DNA of 53,913 bases from Clostridia bacterium (GTDB taxonomy: Bacteria > Bacillota > Clostridia > Lachnospirales > Lachnospiraceae): positions 1 to 53,913 of the forward strand of contig CAJTDE010000031.1 in NCBI GenBank assembly GCA_910574835.1, in the 5' to 3' direction. Position 1 is the stretch's first letter. Every line of letters begins with the position of its first letter. Shown here piece by piece: positions 41,865-48,553 of the stretch. The notes below the pieces were generated by a model that had not been told where the DNA came from, ran no database searches, and saw only the letters and a list, made by a program, of their open reading frames with translations. The position numbers were made by a program, and so were the translations under genes.

Positions 41865-42110
41865 TTCAAGGGGCAGTGGATGCCCCGCTGTCCGAAGGAC
41901 AGCTAATATAAAAAATTAGGATTGTACATAACACTTGTAAAGTCTGTTGCTGGGGGCGAGCGTACCCAGCCCCATGGGAGGTTGCCAGCGGCAAATGCGA
42001 AGCATTTCCTCCCTGTTTATGGGGCGCAGGCGGAGCTTTGGGGCACGAAGTGCCACATTGCGGAGGCGAGCCCCCAGCTCTTCCTTGTTTTGCTTTGCTA
42101 TGTTATGGGG
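41865..42110. other. Field of GC-rich hairpins, candidate origin or oriT
   Basis: Consecutive small stems include GGGGCA/TGCCCC (41870-41886), GCTGTCC-GAA-GGACAGC (41887-41903), GCTGGG/CCCAGC near 41950, AATGC-GAA-GCATT near 41995 and GGCAC-GAA-GTGCC near 42043. The GC content contrasts with the AT-rich flanks. A similar set, including GCTGTCC/GGACAGC, lies in the oriT-like region of island 2 at 48405. An origin of replication or transfer is plausible. Confidence 0.45.
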
Positions 42111-42249
42111 TAAGAGTAAACACGTTTGTTGACAAGGCACTGACTTTTTCTGTACTTTATACATTATTGTAGATGATGGATGTATCTGCTATTACGAAAA
42201 TATGCACTATCTCTAAAATAGGTAGTAATACCAGAACAGAAGAAAAGAA

Positions 42250-42388
42250 TGCCACTTAAAAAGAAAAAGGTTGGTAGGTGTATCATTGGAAGAGAACTAT
42301 CAGTCAAAAGAAAAGGCATGTCTGTTTTCTTTGACAGATACCAGTCAATACAGAATCTAATACTTACCATTTTTCTTTTTACGAGGCA
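42250..42388 (+). repeat. Interspersed hairpin element, copy D
   Basis: TGCCACTTAAAAAGAAAAAGG pairs with the right end CATTTTTCTTTTTACGAGGCA; an inner stem joins GTCAAAAGAAAA and TTTTCTTTGAC almost perfectly. The 170 bases that follow match those after copy A. Confidence 0.75.
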
Positions 42389-42539
42389 GAATCTTTTTCA
42401 TACAAAGCATCAGCTTCTATGAAGATAACAGAATTAGGACATAAAAAGTATGTATTATATATAAGGGAAAAATGGGGCATCTTTTATGGGTAAAATGCTC
42501 TGAAACACTGATGTTTACTGGCTTCAGGGCATGTTGGGA

Positions 42540-42560
42540 GCTAGACAGGCTCTGTCTAGC
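42540..42560. repeat. Conserved dyad of repeat unit D
   Basis: GCTAGACAG and CTGTCTAGC pair perfectly around GCT. Compared with copy C the ninth pair is G-C instead of A-T, a compensated change. Confidence 0.7.
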
Positions 42561-42626
42561 AAAACAGGGGAATTAGGACAGTAAGAAAAAGGGAAAATGA
42601 TTCTGCAAAATTTTTTGAAAAATATG

Positions 42627-42655
42627 TTGACAGCTTTTTAAAAGTTTGTTATAGT
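42627..42655 (+). promoter_or_regulatory. Promoter of the structured leader and the 43221 gene
   Basis: TTGACA (42627-42632) and TATAGT (42650-42655) are 17 bases apart, the best promoter in island 1. The next gene starts 566 bases downstream, so the transcript would have a long leader containing both RNA structures. Confidence 0.75.
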
Positions 42656-42711
42656 AATCTCATGTTCCCCTAGAGTGGCGAACAAAAATTTAATATCAAC
42701 CAGATTAAGAT

Positions 42712-42842
42712 AGTGGTTAGGACATTATTGTTTCGGTTGGTAGGATACTTTAAAAATTACAGTGGAGAGTAAAGGGAAGTTTATGCCTTGAAATCTACAG
42801 ACAGTATCTACTAGCAGAAACTTTTTTAGTGTCCTAACCACT
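42712..42842 (+). ncRNA. Leader RNA domain closed by a 13-bp helix
   Basis: AGTGGTTAGGACA (42712-42724) and TGTCCTAACCACT (42830-42842) are perfect complements and enclose 105 bases; TTTTT follows at once. The enclosed part contains shorter possible stems but no frame with a ribosome site. It lies 57 bases downstream of the promoter at 42627. It may be a stable RNA with a terminator-like end, or an attenuator. No counterpart precedes copy 1 of the two-domain RNA. Confidence 0.55.
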
Positions 42843-42899
42843 TTTTGGTTTCTAAATTAGATATGCTGAACCTTGACAACTAAATAAAGGAGCTTGAAT

Positions 42900-42930
42900 A
42901 AAAAATGCAAATTAGTATTGCTCGGAGCAA
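42900..42930 (+). repeat. TGCAATTTA...GCTCGG box, copy 3
   Basis: AAAAATGCAAATTAG is followed by TTGCT-CGG-AGCAA. The stem is longer than in copies 1 and 2 and remains paired despite changes. It lies 50 bases before copy 2 of the two-domain RNA. Confidence 0.6.
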
Positions 42931-42979
42931 AAAGAAAATCCATGCGATAATAGATTCAACGAAAGGGAGATAAGGCTTT

Positions 42980-43137
42980 AACAGGGAATACCTGCCACTT
43001 CTCAGGCAGTAAGAATAGTGGGGAGGCTGGCATACAGCCAGACAAGGTATCAAGTGCCAAAAGGCTTGCTGTTACTCCATCAGCAGTTATCTGGATGGAG
43101 GCAGGGCTGTCTATAACAGTTCTGACAAGATGCAGGG
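42980..43137 (+). ncRNA. Two-domain structured RNA leader, copy 2
   Basis: Elements match copy 1 in order: CTGCC...GGCAG, GTAAGAATAGTGGGGAGGC, hairpin CTGGC-ATACA-GCCAG, GACAAGG, hairpin CAAG-T-GCC...GGCTTG, CTGTTACTCCA, GGATGGAGGC, hairpin CAGGGCTGT...ACAGTTCTG, GACAAGATG. Stem changes relative to copy 1 are compensated (for example T-A to C-G in the second hairpin). It ends about 80 bases before the start of the 43221 gene and is transcribed from 42627. Confidence 0.7.
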
Positions 43138-43220
43138 GAAAGAAACGTTACATCATTATAAAGAAATAATTATTGTCACAGATTAACTAAAAATTTGAGC
43201 GAAAGAAAAGGAGACTGATT

Positions 43221-44150
43221 ATGTGTAAGATAATTGAATTTAATGGACATAGAGGAAACGTGAATACAAAAAGAATTGAGCAGATACGGAGAGAGGCTGA
43301 AAAATGTGAACCAAGGCATACAGGGGGATTATCAACAGAGGCATTAATAAAGGAATATGTTCAGAATGGAAAGAGTATACAAAAGCTGGTTCGTTATATG
43401 ATTGAACAATATGGATATATGTTTACTGACAGCAAAAACAATATTATTGAAGAGGTAAAGAGAGATGTAAGATATTGTGACATATATCCAGAAATAAAAA
43501 ATAAAAGGTTTAGAGCACCTCTTGCAGTAAAAATTAGGGGGAGATGGCATATGGTGGAAATTTTTACTACTTATGCAAGTGTCAAAGCATTTAGGAACAA
43601 GATGGATACGATTGGTAATTACAATGTGAGTGGATTTTCAATATATCTGACAAAGTTTGAGACAAGGGAAATGACAGATTTATTATGGAATAAGGAGAGT
43701 GAATATTTTTGGCCTGCGATTGTTGAAAAGGCACATGATATTTTCTTTTATGAAGGAATCCATGACACATACACATTTGATAAAGATATAGAAGTTAGGG
43801 TGAAAGATGAGCCTGGATTTATGTTTTGCCAATACAAAATGTTGGAGTTATCCTTTCCTGATTATGTTATTTTGGAAGGCGTAGATAACAGGACAAACAA
43901 TAAGCACTTGCTGATGCTGTGTATAGGAAATGAGTTGGGAAAATATTCAAACTATTTTGAGGAGAAATATAGAGATGCAGATGTTCCTTTGTTTTATACA
44001 AGATGGAGAAATAGAGCTGGAGCAATAGATTGGAAAACAGAATTAAATAGTGGTTTCAGGGCTCACACTCTATATAGAAGTATTGAAGGACTTAGGGAAG
44101 AATATAGGGAAGTATACAAGGAAAAATATAAGGAAGAAAGCAACTTTTAA
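43221..44150 (+). CDS. Unrecognised 309-residue protein at the right end of island 1
   Basis: I do not recognise the family. The protein is basic and mixed alpha/beta, without membrane segments; segments such as YVQNGKSIQKLVRYMIEQYGYMF and FPDYVILEGVDNRTNNKHLL have no motif I can name. The C-terminus is a lysine/glutamate-rich helix. AAAGGAG precedes ATG 43221. It is expressed behind the long structured leader and lies at the same relative place as the 23201 gene behind copy 1, but the two proteins are unrelated. Strong leader conservation with different genes suggests that the RNA has its own role. Confidence 0.65.
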   Translation: MCKIIEFNGHRGNVNTKRIEQIRREAEKCEPRHTGGLSTEALIKEYVQNGKSIQKLVRYMIEQYGYMFTDSKNNIIEEVKRDVRYCDIYPEIKNKRFRAPLAVKIRGRWHMVEIFTTYASVKAFRNKMDTIGNYNVSGFSIYLTKFETREMTDLLWNKESEYFWPAIVEKAHDIFFYEGIHDTYTFDKDIEVRVKDEPGFMFCQYKMLELSFPDYVILEGVDNRTNNKHLLMLCIGNELGKYSNYFEEKYRDADVPLFYTRWRNRAGAIDWKTELNSGFRAHTLYRSIEGLREEYREVYKEKYKEESNF

Positions 44151-44155
44151 GAGCC

Positions 44156-44184
44156 TTGCCAATAGGGGTAGGATACGTTATAAT
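44156..44184 (+). promoter_or_regulatory. Promoter reading out of island 1 into the right direct repeat
   Basis: TTGCCA (44156-44161) and TATAAT (44179-44184) are 17 bases apart. CCTTGC at the -35 and ACGTTATA at the -10 are shared with the promoters at 35200 and 36515. It points into the 302-bp repeat, where no gene follows. Confidence 0.6.
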
Positions 44185-44208
44185 ACCCTTACAAGGTCAA
44201 TTTCTCCA

Positions 44209-44510
44209 TATCCAGAGGCACACCTGATTATCCTGTGAGGGCAATCTGGGGCAGCCCCAAAAAGAGAATAGAGTAAGTTCAAATGACCTTGTAGAGAGGA
44301 AATGATCCTTTCTATGAGGTCATTTTAAGTTAGAGGGATGGAGAGAGAAAGCCTTGAAAATAAAGGGATTTAAAGGTATCAGGTGCTGGTACGGTTTGAT
44401 TCAGAGGGGCATGTTTCCCGTGTATTTTGCTTCTGAATGGTTTTTGGGGAAAATGGGTAGAGGATATGCGAGATTGCCTTTTGAGGATAATCGGGGTTGC
44501 CCCTGAACAG
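44209..44510 (+). repeat. 302-bp direct repeat, right copy
   Basis: Identical by eye to 7829-8130, including the guaA terminator hairpin and one TTTTTGGGGA motif. It is followed by island 2 sequence rather than by the motif array. Together with 44151-44208 and 44511-44684 this gap contains no gene that I can support. Confidence 0.9.
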
Positions 44511-44545
44511 AAATGGGCTTTAGAAAGCTAGTGTTTATGCGGTTT

Positions 44546-44586
44546 CCAAACAAATTTGTTTAGGCGTTGGCAACGATTTGGCAACA
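44546..44586. other. Left arm motifs of island 2
   Basis: A dyad CCAAACAAA-TTTGTTTAGG (44546-44564) is followed by TTGGCAAC and TTTGGCAACA. The right arms at 52235 and 53290 contain TGGCAACATTTTGGCAACA. These are probable integrase arm sites. Confidence 0.5.
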
Positions 44587-44684
44587 TTTTTCACATCACG
44601 CACTAAATAATTACATCAATGGCAGAAGAAAACCTTGCTGATTTTCAGATATGAAAACTGAATATCGGCAAGGTCTTTTTATGC

Positions 44685-45245
44685 TTATTTCTGTTTTTTC
44701 TTTTTCGCTGTTTTCTTTTCTTCTTTCTCGATTTTCTGAAATTCCTCCATAAGCATATCACTGACCGCCTGTGAGGGGACTTTCGCCCAATGCTTTGAGG
44801 TGTCCAGTTCCGGGTACTTGTACCGCCACTGGTCGTATTCTTCTCTGCTTATTTCGCCCTGTTTCAACTTGGCGGCTTGCTCCTGCCATGCGTGGAACAT
44901 ATCAAACATGGACGTATAAGTGGAATAGTCGGACTTGTCAAGGCGCAGGCAGATTTCCCCGTCAATCTCCCCGATTTTCAGCCCGTACATATCTTCCAAC
45001 GCAAAGAGCGTGTGCATAAGCCCTATATAGGTATCAATATCCGGCACGGTAAGGGCGTGGGTGCTTACATCAAAGATACCCGCCATTTCTTTTACAAGGT
45101 CGTGCTTTGGTGTCCTCGCTTCGGTTTCATACTGTGCCATACGGACATCAGATGTCTTTCCGAGAAAGCCGAGGATTTCGCCTAACTGTTTCTGCGTCAT
45201 GCCCTTTCGGTTGCGGAAAAAGCGGATACGTTTGCCGATTGCCAT
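44685..45245 (-). CDS. XRE-family repressor of island 2
   Basis: The 186-residue protein starts MAIGKRIRFFRNRKGMTQKQLGEILGF, a Cro/CI helix-turn-helix, followed by an acidic helical domain and a lysine-rich tail. AGGAGG-like CGGAGG precedes ATG 45245. It is divergent from the excisionase-integrase operon, and the space between them contains three dyads of the form CTTAAACAAA-N-GTTAAG that overlap both promoters. It most likely silences excision, as repressors of integrative elements do. Confidence 0.85.
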   Translation of the reverse strand: MAIGKRIRFFRNRKGMTQKQLGEILGFLGKTSDVRMAQYETEARTPKHDLVKEMAGIFDVSTHALTVPDIDTYIGLMHTLFALEDMYGLKIGEIDGEICLRLDKSDYSTYTSMFDMFHAWQEQAAKLKQGEISREEYDQWRYKYPELDTSKHWAKVPSQAVSDMLMEEFQKIEKEEKKTAKKKKQK

Positions 45246-45292
45246 AATAAAACCTCCGTAGTAGTGAAAGTGGTACAGCGTTGCATGACTGT

Positions 45293-45447
45293 ACTTAAAC
45301 AAATCTGTTGAAGTCAGTATAACATGGTGCAATAGAAATAGCAAGAATAACTTAAATAAAAAAAGTTAAGATTTTCTCGAAAGCCACTTGACTTAACGGA
45401 ATTTATTTAGTATTATATCAACAAGGCTTAAACAAAAACAGTTAAAC
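45293..45447. promoter_or_regulatory. Divergent promoters with three repressor-like dyads
   Basis: Rightward: TTGACT (45388-45393), 17 bases, TATTAT (45411-45416). Leftward: TTGCTA (reverse of 45339-45344), 17 bases, TATACT (reverse of 45316-45321). Dyads of the type ACTTAAACAAA...GTTAAG lie at 45293-45313, 45350-45370 and 45427-45447. The same dyad occurs inside the right attachment arms at 52317 and 53372. Confidence 0.7.
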
Positions 45448-45469
45448 ATTGAAAGGAGAGGGTATCTGA

Positions 45470-45649
45470 ATGACAGAAAAATCATTTATGACAGTGGAGG
45501 AAGTGGCAGCGGAACTGCGTGTGTCGAAGTCAAAAGCCTATCAGATTGTAAGGGAACTGAACGCAGAAATGCAGAAACAGGGCTATCTGACGGTGGCAGG
45601 ACGTGTGAACGCTACATTTTTTCATAAAAAAGTATGTTACAGCGAATAG
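45470..45649 (+). CDS. xis: Small helix-turn-helix protein, probable excisionase
   Basis: This 59-residue frame is a single winged helix-turn-helix: MTVEEVAAELRVSKSKAYQI followed by VRELNAEMQKQGYLTVAGRVNATFF. Small proteins of this form directly before a tyrosine integrase act as excisionases by bending attachment-site DNA. AAAGGAG precedes ATG 45470. The integrase starts 16 bases downstream, and both are read from the promoter at 45388. Confidence 0.85.
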   Translation: MTEKSFMTVEEVAAELRVSKSKAYQIVRELNAEMQKQGYLTVAGRVNATFFHKKVCYSE

Positions 45650-45665
45650 GAAGGAGATGGTTTAG

Positions 45666-46802
45666 ATGGCTGTATACAAGGACAACGCTACGGGGACGTG
45701 GCGGGTTATCTACCGCTTTACCAACTGGAAAGGGGAGAGGAAACAGACACAAAAGAGAGGTTTTGCAACCAAAAGGGAAGCGCAGGCGTGGGAACATGAA
45801 GCCATGTTAAAACAGGGCGCAAAACTGGATATGACATTCGGCAGTTTCTTTGAAGTGTATGAAGCCGACAAGAAACAGCGTGTCAAGGAAAGCACTTGGG
45901 AGTCCAAAAGTCATGTGATACGGACAAAGATTTTACCGTACTTTGAAAACCGCAAAATCGCAGAGATTGAAGCAAAAGATGTGATAGCGTGGCAGAATGA
46001 GTTAATGGCATATCGGGACGAGAAAGGAAAGCCCTATTCAGCGGATTATTTGAGGACAATCCATGCACAACTTACGGCGATATTCAACCATGCAGTAAAC
46101 TTTTACAACCTGCCCTACAACCCGGCAAGGCGGGCGGGGACGATTGGGAGCGAAGCAGTCAAGGAAATGGACTTTTGGACGAAAGAGGAATATCTGAAAT
46201 TTTCCGAAGCCATGATGGATAAGCCCCGTTCGTATTATGCGTTTGAAATGCTTTACTGGTGCGGTATGCGTTCCGGCGAACTCCTTGCCTTAACGCCTGC
46301 TGATATTGATTTTGAGAAGCAGACAGTCACAATCAGCAAGACTTTCCATCGTTCCAAAGGGCGGGATATTATCACAAGCCCTAAGACGAAAAAGAGCAAC
46401 CGCACAATTAAAATGCCGCCGTTTCTCTGTGAGGAAATGCAGGAGTACATCAAAATGCTTTATGACATCAAGCCGGACGAGCGTTTATTTACGGTCACAA
46501 AATCCTATCTCAATCACGAAATGGAGCGAGGGGCGAAGCAGGCGGGCGTTAAGAAAATCCGTGTCCACGATATTCGCCATAGTGCGGTTTCGCTCTTAAT
46601 CAACATGGGATTTTCGGTACTGGCGATTGGGGAGCGCATGGGTCATGAAGCGGAGAAAATCACTTACCGATACGCCCACTTATTCCCTACGGTGCAGACG
46701 GAAATGGCGGAGAAATTGGAAATGGAGAGAATGACAAAGGAGGAAAATCCTCTGCTCCTGCAAGGGCAGTCGCATTTTCCTGCGGAAAACAGGGAGGATT
46801 AG
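45666..46802 (+). CDS. int: Tyrosine recombinase (integrase)
   Basis: The 378-residue protein has an N-terminal three-strand arm-binding domain, a SAM-like core-binding domain (about 60-165) and the catalytic domain with Arg in CGMRSGELLAL, His-x2-Arg in HDIRHSAVSLL, the GHxx of GERMGHEAEK and Tyr in YRYAHLFP. This is the Tn916/phage-integrase type. The matching attachment cores in guaA and at 52356 and the arm motifs near the element ends suggest that it targets the end of guaA. GAAGGAG precedes ATG 45666. Confidence 0.95.
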   Translation: MAVYKDNATGTWRVIYRFTNWKGERKQTQKRGFATKREAQAWEHEAMLKQGAKLDMTFGSFFEVYEADKKQRVKESTWESKSHVIRTKILPYFENRKIAEIEAKDVIAWQNELMAYRDEKGKPYSADYLRTIHAQLTAIFNHAVNFYNLPYNPARRAGTIGSEAVKEMDFWTKEEYLKFSEAMMDKPRSYYAFEMLYWCGMRSGELLALTPADIDFEKQTVTISKTFHRSKGRDIITSPKTKKSNRTIKMPPFLCEEMQEYIKMLYDIKPDERLFTVTKSYLNHEMERGAKQAGVKKIRVHDIRHSAVSLLINMGFSVLAIGERMGHEAEKITYRYAHLFPTVQTEMAEKLEMERMTKEENPLLLQGQSHFPAENRED

Positions 46803-46806
46803 GAAC

Positions 46807-47130
46807 ATGGAAAAATCACTGGATTACAAAGGAAGATGGCGCAATCATACGGTGGCGTTCCGGGTATCGGACGAAGAAGCAAAGCTGTTGAATGATTTGG
46901 TGGCGTTGTCGGGGCTGACAAAGCAGGACTACATCACAAGACGGCTCTTGTGCCGGGACGTTGTGGTGCAGGGCAATCCGAGGGTGTATAAAGCACTGAA
47001 AAATCAGATGGCGGCAATCTATGAGGAATTGAAACGTATGGAAAGCATAAGCCCGGATAATGACGAACTGCTCTACACGTTACAGGTAATCGCAATCACA
47101 TTAGACGGTCTGAAAGGGGAAGATGAATGA
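46807..47130 (+). CDS. MobC-like relaxosome accessory protein
   Basis: The 107-residue protein has a ribbon-helix-helix-type segment HTVAFRVSDEEAKLLNDLV followed by LSGLTKQDYITRRLL, the pattern of MobC/MbeC proteins that help the relaxase open oriT. It starts four bases after the integrase stop and overlaps the ATPase gene by four bases, so it is part of the same operon. The role fits the MobV relaxase encoded downstream. Confidence 0.75.
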   Translation: MEKSLDYKGRWRNHTVAFRVSDEEAKLLNDLVALSGLTKQDYITRRLLCRDVVVQGNPRVYKALKNQMAAIYEELKRMESISPDNDELLYTLQVIAITLDGLKGEDE

Positions 47131-48260
47131 CAAATAAAATAAAAACGACTGCTCCCGTATCATCTGTTGGCGCAGATGGGAAACAGCCGATTATGAAAAA
47201 TCACACTGAAATTATAGCAAATGAAACAGCACAAATCAATCTGCAAGCCACAAATTGCCCGGAGAAATCCGGGCAGGGCAACGGGCTTCAAACCGTTTCC
47301 ATGACAGAACTGTATGATACGGTGTACCCGCCGAGAACGCCTGTTGTGGACGGTTTTCTATATGGCGGCACTTACCTCTTTGTGGGTGCGCCGAAAGTTG
47401 GGAAATCGTTCTTTATGGGGCAGCTTGCCTACCATGTGGCAATGGGGCTTCCACTGTGGAATTATCCAGTAAGAAAAGGAACGGTTTTGTATCTTGCACT
47501 GGAAGATGATTATGCAAGGCTTCAGCGGCGGCTGTCCGTCATGTTTGGCGTGGAGTGTGCGGATAATTTATTTTTTGCAACGCAGGCAAAGACATTGAAT
47601 GAGGGACTGGACGGAGAATTAGAGGAATTTATCAAAGAGCATAAGGACGCAAGGCTGATTATCATTGACACGCTCCAAAAGGTGCGTGAGGTCGGCGGGG
47701 ACAGGTACAGCTATTCCAGTGACTATGAGATTGTGACAAAGCTGAAATCATTCAGCGATAAATACGGTGTCTGCCTGTTGGTGGTTCATCATACCCGCAA
47801 ATTGGAGTCCGAGGACAGCTTCGATATGATTTCCGGCACAAACGGGCTTCTTGGTGCGGCAGACGGGGCGTTTATCATGCACAAGAAAAGGCGCACGGAC
47901 AACACGGCAGTCATGGATATTGTGGGGCGTGACCAGCCCGATCAAGAACTGACGATAGAGTTTGACCGGGAACAGTGTATTTGGAAATTTCAGAAAGCGG
48001 AAACGGAATTGTGGAAACAGCCGCCGAACCCATTACTGGAAGCAATCAACGAATTTCTGACAGGGGAAATGCAGGAATGGGAGGGGACGGCAACGGAACT
48101 TCTGAAACAGTTGCCGGATATGCAGTTGTCGGCAAATGTGCTTTCCCGGAGATTAAATGTAGTGAACAGCCAGTTGCTTAATGACTATGGTATTTTTTAC
48201 GACAATAAGCGGGGGCATGAGAGAAAAATTATTCTGAAACGGCTAGAGCAAAAAGAGTAA
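47127..48260 (+). CDS. RepA-like AAA ATPase (hexameric helicase type)
   Basis: The 377-residue protein has a P-loop VGAPKVGKSFF near residue 87, Walker B LIIIDTLQKVRE near 176 and the VVHHTRK motif near 213, as in RSF1010 RepA and RecA-like plasmid helicases. A winged-helix-like C-terminus follows. It may unwind DNA at an origin so that the excised circle can replicate. It lies between mobC and the oriT-like region. Confidence 0.88.
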   Translation: MTNKIKTTAPVSSVGADGKQPIMKNHTEIIANETAQINLQATNCPEKSGQGNGLQTVSMTELYDTVYPPRTPVVDGFLYGGTYLFVGAPKVGKSFFMGQLAYHVAMGLPLWNYPVRKGTVLYLALEDDYARLQRRLSVMFGVECADNLFFATQAKTLNEGLDGELEEFIKEHKDARLIIIDTLQKVREVGGDRYSYSSDYEIVTKLKSFSDKYGVCLLVVHHTRKLESEDSFDMISGTNGLLGAADGAFIMHKKRRTDNTAVMDIVGRDQPDQELTIEFDREQCIWKFQKAETELWKQPPNPLLEAINEFLTGEMQEWEGTATELLKQLPDMQLSANVLSRRLNVVNSQLLNDYGIFYDNKRGHERKIILKRLEQKE

Positions 48261-48553
48261 GGTGCGACGATATGCGTCGGTTGCGACGGTATTTTTGATA
48301 GCGGGGCGGTATAGAAAATATCGACGCTATCGACGCAAACCGACGCATGGGGGAGCAGTAAAGCGGCGAAAAGCCGCACCGTCCGTAAGGACGGTATGCT
48401 GTCCAACGGACAGCTTGCCCCCGGCAGGGCGCAAAGGCACTTTTGATAGAGCGCAGCCTGTCGAAAGTGCTTTTGCGTTACTTTCGCAGAAAGTAACAAA
48501 GGCTATGCGCCGTATCTGGCGCTCATTACCCGATAGGGAGAAAGGGAAATTTA
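48261..48553 (+). other. Hairpin-rich oriT-like region
   Basis: Stems include GCGGC-GAAA-GCCGC, CCGTCC-GTAA-GGACGG, GCTGTCC-AAC-GGACAGC, a long arm pair with GGCACTTTTGATAG against CTGTCGAAAGTGC, and TTACTTTCGCAGAAAGTAA (48478-48496). Direct and inverted CGACG repeats precede them. The position, just before a MobV relaxase and after MobC, suits an origin of transfer. A 123-codon frame across it has no ribosome site and is rejected. Confidence 0.6.

Larger units (their letters stand above)
41825..43220 (+). other. 1.4-kb gene-free region: hairpin field, repeat unit D, two RNA structures
   Basis: From left to right it holds a GC-rich field of small hairpins (41865-42110), repeat unit D with its dyad, a near-consensus promoter at 42627, a large stem closed by a 13-bp helix, the third GCTCGG box and copy 2 of the two-domain RNA. 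I found no supported protein gene; the longest plus frames lie in the hairpin field and lack ribosome sites. Confidence 0.7.
7829..44510. mobile_element. Island 1: Tn7-like / replication-gene island between 302-bp direct repeats
   Basis: The region begins eight bases after the guaA stop and ends at a second copy of its first 302 bases. It encodes TnsA-, TnsB-, TnsC- and TniQ-like proteins at the guaA-proximal end, as Tn7 does next to glmS, then helicase, primase, SSB, RadC, DnaJ-like, Rpn and RuvC-like proteins. The ends are direct repeats, not the inverted repeats expected of a Tn7 family element, and no 5-bp target duplication is evident. Integration of a circular element by recombination across the 302-bp sequence, or stacking on an older element remnant, both fit. 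The true transposon ends are unresolved. Confidence 0.6.

Noticed and set aside
7829-44510. CRISPR-associated transposon
   Set aside because: No Cas-type gene and no regularly spaced repeat array was seen; the single TniQ is of the TnsD size.
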